Positions 59,048 through 64,000 of a DNA stretch of 64,000 bases are shown in pieces. Both the position numbers and the translations under genes were made by a program. This stretch comes from Sambucus nigra (Eukaryota > Streptophyta > Magnoliopsida > Dipsacales > Adoxaceae): the NCBI GenBank assembly GCA_949130495.1, contig OX422222.1:277688109-277752108 (forward strand), given 5' to 3'. The notes beneath the pieces were generated by a model. That model did no database searches. It was not told the DNA's origin and worked only from the letters and a program-made list of their open reading frames with translations. Position 1 is the first letter of the stretch. Each line of letters begins with the position of its first letter.

Positions 59048-61130
59048 ATGAATCATGTCAGTTATATGGAAGGTTATTCGTCAAATAGACCCTTTATGTT
59101 TGATGATACAAATTACACTTACTGAAAACCCATATGAAATCTTACTTAAAATCAATAGATAAGCGTGTTTAGTTAGTTGTTTAAAAATGGTGGTCTCCAC
59201 CAAGTACTGTTATTGATGAATATACTATTTATAATGCAACGAGGAATAGAGTGAAGATGAGTTGAAACTATGTAGTTTTAATTCTAGATGTTTAAATGCT
59301 TTGTTTAGTTCGATTACCCTTGAGGCATTTCGCCGTATCATGACGTGTGAAACTATAAAGGAGACATGGGTCATTCATCAACTTACCCACGGGGGAATGA
59401 GTGCTATTAAAGCATCTAAACTTTAAAAATCTCACTACCAAATTCGAAACCATTAATATGAGTGAGAGTGAAATACTCGACTAGTTTTATGCACATGCAT
59501 TCGATATTGTTAACTCTTGTTACAACTTGGGTGATAGGATTCCAGAAAATAGGGTCATCAAAAAGATTATTATATCTATTCCTAGTCGTTTTAGCGCTAA
59601 TGTCACTGTTCTTAACTCACTAGGCGTGTTAGATAATTTAAAACTTAAAGAGCTCGTAGGTTATCTCCAAACATATGAGTTAGACATGTTTCCCAAAGAT
59701 AAAAGAAAGAAAGATATGGCAATATCATTAAAAGCTTGAAAAAATGAAGTGTGTAAATCTAATGAGTTCGATATTGATCACGATTATATGACTTTATTCT
59801 AAAAAAATTAAAAATTTTGAAATTTTAAAAGGTAAAATTTCAATTTTTTATAAACAAAAATTTGAGAAAAAGGAAAAATAATAATGAGGGATTTTTTTTA
59901 GTGATTAGGATCAAAACAAAAACAAAAATGATAACTATAAAAAGGATCATTCAGAAAGGTGTTTTGAGTGTGAGCGATGAGGTCATAGAGCGTACGAGTG
60001 TCCCACGAAGCTAGAGAGACATGGAAAAGACAAAGTTGTTTATAATGCTACTCTTAGTGATAGTGACAATGAGTTTGAAGACTCTGACATCTCCATTCCA
60101 TCTTGGAATAACTTCACTGATTTCGTGGCTAGTCATGCAAGCTCCACGAGTATGTCAGGTCCTAATAATGACAATCTTGTACATGATAGTCTTGAAGTTG
60201 AGTTTAACCTCTCACGAGGTAGTGAACGAGTTGGTACTTTAAGTGAATGTGATGTGGAAGATTGTAATTCTCATTCCGCTTATTCTGAGCTCTACACCTA
60301 CTCCCTAAGACTTCACAAGCATAATAAGAAGTTAACTATTAAGGTGTTGACGCTAAAAAAGGATTTAAAAGTCCTGAAGGAGATGAGGCTTTGGTTTGTC
60401 AACTCGAGGCGATTAAGATTTCTCTTTTTAATAAACTCATTATGATGAGTAAAGAGAATAATGATTTGATCGAAACTTTAGCTCACATCACAAAATATAT
60501 CCATGACACTTTGGAGATTCTTGAGATGCTTGAAGCCAAAAATTACCAATCTTGAGAAAGATCTTGAGGTTTCACGTGAAATCAAAGTCACTCTTAAGGA
60601 TAACTCTGGGAGAATGGGAAAGTTATTTCTAGGACCAGTCCTAGGTTATAAGGAGAAAGGTTGTTAAGAGAGAAAATGTATAGGGTATGGTGAAGGTGAA
60701 ACTTTCAAGTCTGAATTTGTACCTATTCCAAGTTTGTTTCTGAAACAACACTCTTGAACCTAACCCACCAAAGATAAACCCACATAATCAATCTAATAAG
60801 ATGAAATTCGTTCGACCATATGTTTATACATATTGCAAAAGAACTAGATACCTTGGAGCTTTTTGCTATAATCTTGAGTGGGATTATCATACTCGTTCTC
60901 CCGCACCTCATTTTAGCCAACCGACTAGTCTGAAAAACAAGTTGAATATCCAGTCCACACTTCTAAAGTGTTAATGAAAGAATTACAAAGGTTGTCCACT
61001 CCTCATGGTAATACCTTCAAACCAAATACTAGTAACAATAAAAGAAAAAGCAAGAAGAAGGCAACACCCATGCGTTAGACTTCTATTTGGGTTAGGAAAT
61101 CAAGCTTGGTTGCATAGGCGATTGGTAGAT
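59048..61130 (+). pseudogene. Element B gag, degenerate (SIRE-like)
   Basis: Begins MNHVSYMEGYSSNRPFMFDD and decays quickly. A good block at 59527-59739 (MGDRIPENRVIKKIIISIPSRF...LKELVGYLQTYELD) aligns with the split gag of element A. The zinc knuckle at 59960-60001 keeps C-X2-C-X4-H-X4-C but has a TGA inside. A Ser/Asp-rich and then coiled-coil stretch follows (60125-60445). A second knuckle-like YTYCKRTRYLGAFCYNLE lies near 60830 with its first Cys replaced by Tyr. The tail ends TSIWVRKSSLVA near 61115, where SIRE elements go on to the protease DSG motif. Here the similarity stops. Confidence 0.8.
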
Positions 61131-63078
61131 ATGATTTTTCTCACATCGTTCCCTTGTATACACACAGTGTCAAACCTCCTTTAGGTAGTGAGCTTTTCTC
61201 TCACAGATGAGCTTATTTTTGCGCCACAGACCAGGTGTGCTTACATGTTATTATTTTCTAATCATGATGCATTTTCTTCTAGTCTTGGATTTTTCTCTAT
61301 TGCATAATTTTTATATATCATTGATTAGATTTCTTTTTTAATTTTTATTGGTCTTATAAATATATATTCATTTTTTATTTTATTTTTTTATCACCATTTG
61401 GGATGCGTAATTAAGATGTTCGAAACTCCTTTTCAATCCATGTTCACGTGACTTGTCATGGTGAGTTAGACTAGGTTACATGCTACTTGTGCTTAATTAT
61501 GCTTTTTTATGACGGATGATACCCTTTTATAACAATTCCTTCAATGTTAGTCTCATCTCGTTACCTTATATGCACACACCTTACACCGTCTTATTAGAAT
61601 GTTATACAAGATTTGATTTTGCTAGGTGAATTAAAGTGTTGTCTTATTAATCTTGACACTTCATTGCTTGTACGATAGGCAAAATTATACATGAAATAAC
61701 CATTGACCATTTTTTTTAATCAAAATTGGGTGAGCAATGGAAAGGGTATACGAAATGAGCAATCTCATTTGTGTTAAAATCCACCATTGAAAGAAGCTTA
61801 AAAGAATATTCTGAAAATAAAAACAGAATCGCCAAAATCAAATTTTTACCTTAATGCTTCAGAAGTTAAACTCAATATATGATATCTTCAAAATATTGTG
61901 CGAGATTAAAAAATGTTAATTTTGTGGGCGTTATGAGTTGAAGATTAATGGGTTTGCATCATAGGTCCTAAAATATCATTTACGAGTGACGTTATTGGCT
62001 GTAGAATCATCGAATCGTATAGTCAATTTTTTTATAAGTGAGTCAACTTCCAGTGAGTTTAAATTTTTACACTAAAATTGATTTGGGTACGTAACTGTTG
62101 GGACTATTATTTGGTATGTACACTTATGTTGATGCTCTCGTGCATTAAGTTCACGCCCTTATATTTCACTCCCGTGTTTAAGATATTTTGTTATAAGTCA
62201 TTGGTGTACCTTTTATTTCCCAAAGTTTTTTTATACCTTATTTTTTGTACTTTGAGGGATGTTCCTTCTTTCTGTATTTTTTATCCCCTTATTATGTACT
62301 TTTTCTGTATTTTATACATTATCCTATAGATCATATTTATATTGTGTTACTATTTGGTTTCATTTATATATACTGAGATGTGATTCCAATGTGGTGTATT
62401 CATTGAGCATAAATGTGTTTGAGGTGGTTACATATATTTTCTTTATTGCTCTATCTTGTGATGATATTCCATTACATATTTCTTGTGATGCACTTTATTT
62501 TATATGTGATAAACTAACCTTACAGGTGCATGTTCTATTCATTTGTCCTTTTCAGGCAAAAAAGGGGAGAACAACTTTAGGGGGAGTTTTGATATTATCG
62601 GTTTATTTAATATTATAGAGAATTAAGGTAAATGTCATGTTCCTTTCTATATTTGAATTTTTAGGACAATGCTTTTCAAGTTTTTAAATCTAGTCCCTGT
62701 GGTACAATTACCTTCATTTTTTTGGTCCGCGCCAGCGACACCATTTTTCTTGGTGTTTTTAGTACAGGGACTAAATTTATAAAATTATATGGGGTGTCCT
62801 ATTTTTATACACTTTAAACATTATGAGGACCTTTTCCTAAAACCCCCTTAATATTATTTATACTTCCATGCATGACAAGTAGTTTGTTTTGTGTGTGTGT
62901 ATGCATCATTTTATATGTACGTCCTATGGAAGCATCACTTATATCATTTGGTGTTAGGTTTTTAGGTTGTCTCGTGCCTTTTCCTTTTAGGGTTTGGGAT
63001 GGGCATTAAATAGGCTTTATAACAAGGCTTATCAATTCAACCTTTATTATTATTTTTTTATTTTGTCCTGGAATAACC
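61131..63078 (+). other. Element B 3' internal region, T-rich, no pol
   Basis: AT-rich and T-rich like 53481-55383, with short hydrophobic frames (62078-62329, 62259-62618) that I regard as composition artefacts. AAAGGGGAGA near 62559 and GGGGGAG near 62580 resemble extra polypurine tracts. Confidence 0.55.
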
Positions 63079-63089
63079 AAAGGGGGAGA
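63079..63089 (+). promoter_or_regulatory. Element B polypurine tract
   Basis: AAAGGGGGAGA, followed by CT and the LTR start TGTAAGGATAAA. Confidence 0.85.
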
Positions 63090-63091
63090 CT

Positions 63092-64000
63092 TGTAAGGAT
63101 AAATTTTTGCATTAGGTCAATTTGTAGTATGAGCTTATTCCGTTAATCAAAAGACGTAGTTTTTTATGGTGTTGTATACTGAAGCCCATAAGTTAGCGAC
63201 CATACTTGCACAAGTTACATTCAAGCATTCATCATGCCGCTTTATCATTTCAATTAAGTACATGACCTTATGATATTTAGAGAAAAAAAAATTAAGGCTT
63301 TAAAATGTTTTTAGAATGTGTTTTGAAAAACTTTAAATTTTCCAGGTCATTCTAACAACATTTGATATGTCGTTCGAATGAGGGCGTTCATCTCGTTCGA
63401 AGGAGAGATCAAACGAGTTTAATAATCGAAAGATTTTCCTTCGCTGGAATCTTGTTAGATGACTCGTTTGAAGTGCGTTCCAACGAGATTGGTACCCTTG
63501 TTAGAATAAACTTCAAACGAGGGCTAACGGACTGTTTTCCCCCTTAGCTGGAATCTCGTTTCATTCCTCGTCAGATACTTGTTCGAACGAGATTAGGTAC
63601 GTCATTCGAATGATGTACCATGTTGTTCGAATTACCCGATGTATTTTACAAGAAATTCTGTTTTCATTGAGTGTTTTCCCACCTTCCCACATTTTTAAAA
63701 TATCCAGTTTTTATAGAAGTGCATTGTAGACTTTTCAACATGCCTTTTTTATGCCTCACAATGCCAAAAACACTTTGAAAAATCCTCTCCAAATATCCTT
63801 GATTCTTTATGATCAAGTTTTTTAAATCTAAATCCACATAAACTTTTCTTCGTCATATGTTCGTGGTTGTGCGGTGGATTTTCCACTGTTGGAGATGGTA
63901 AATGCTATCGATGGATACCGAGGCAAGGAGTTGATGTGAAGTCATATTTGACTGTAAGGTGTTACAAACGGAGGTTTTGAAGACTCTGTATTCATGGGCT
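63092..64000 (+). repeat. Element B 3' LTR (truncated by window end)
   Basis: Starts TGTAAGGATAAATTTTTGC and stays collinear with 57807 onward to the window edge. TTCGAA palindromes recur (for example GTTCGAAC at 63581-63588 and CATTCGAATG at 63603). Confidence 0.85.

Larger units (their letters stand above)
57807..64000 (+). mobile_element. SIRE-like copia element B, pol-less (right end outside window)
   Basis: 5' LTR 57807-59011, PBS 59014-59026, gag remains 59048-61130, T-rich region, PPT 63079-63089, 3' LTR from 63092 running off the window. The internal region is only about 4.1 kb and, as in element A, has no visible protease, integrase, RT or RNase H. It is a related but distinct subfamily: LTR sequences differ substantially from element A outside short blocks. 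The target duplication cannot be checked because the right end is missing. Confidence 0.75.

Overview
The window looks like gene-poor, AT-rich plant (probably eudicot) heterochromatin made of nested transposable elements. I see no convincing host gene, tRNA, rRNA or CRISPR array. The assignment to plants rests on the families present: a Tekay/Del-type Ty3 chromovirus with 3-kb LTRs, a CACTA (En/Spm) transposon with TNP2 remains, a plant L1-type LINE with a C-terminal RNase H, and SIRE-like Ty1/copia gag sequences. The species cannot be named from the sequence.

Layout. 1-3604: old non-coding flank with microsatellites, GCCTCGAGGC palindromes and a possible MULE-like inverted-repeat unit holding two GC-rich fragments. 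3605-14491: a structurally complete chromovirus (LTRs 3610-6609 and 11462-14486, TSD CTATA) whose single gag-pol frame is broken only by nine in-frame stops. 14690-57806: one old SIRE-like copia element (element A) repeatedly invaded. Its 5' LTR holds a 15.1-kb CACTA element (15144-30262, TSD GAA). The CACTA second gene holds a Tekay-related solo LTR (about 15936-23497), which itself holds a 4.7-kb unclassified insertion (18237-22948, TSD GCTCT). A LINE (31043-34010, minus) lies at the LTR/PBS junction. The gag frame is split by a triple-LTR non-coding chromovirus derivative (34776-52253, TSD ATTCC). The 3' LTR holds a GGATAC-rich hAT-like element (55538-56919) and appears to be cut by a second copia element. 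57807-64000: element B, the same gag-only copia family, running off the window.

How the parts may work together. Element A and element B keep LTRs, PBS, PPT and a degenerate gag but have no recognisable protease, integrase or RT, so they look like a pol-less family that would depend on an autonomous SIRE. The triple-LTR element has no coding capacity but shares leader, PBS, PPT and LTR ends with the chromovirus at 3610-14486, so it is a LARD-like dependant of that lineage.

The most unusual signal is in the LTRs. Every LTR family I could delimit carries a cluster of 2-4 short perfect or near-perfect palindromes. The core differs by family (GATCGATC, AACCGGTT, AATCGATT, GTTCGAAC), and spacing is often near 21 bp. 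In the chromovirus families the cluster sits downstream of a conserved TATATC box. It also lies between a conserved donor-like block (AGGCAAGTGTTTATCTT) and a conserved acceptor-like block (CAG/GTGCCCAGCCACAGG). Only unspliced RNA would then keep the palindromes. A family-specific genomic-RNA dimerisation or packaging code, or paired dimeric-protein sites, are hypotheses that can be tested.
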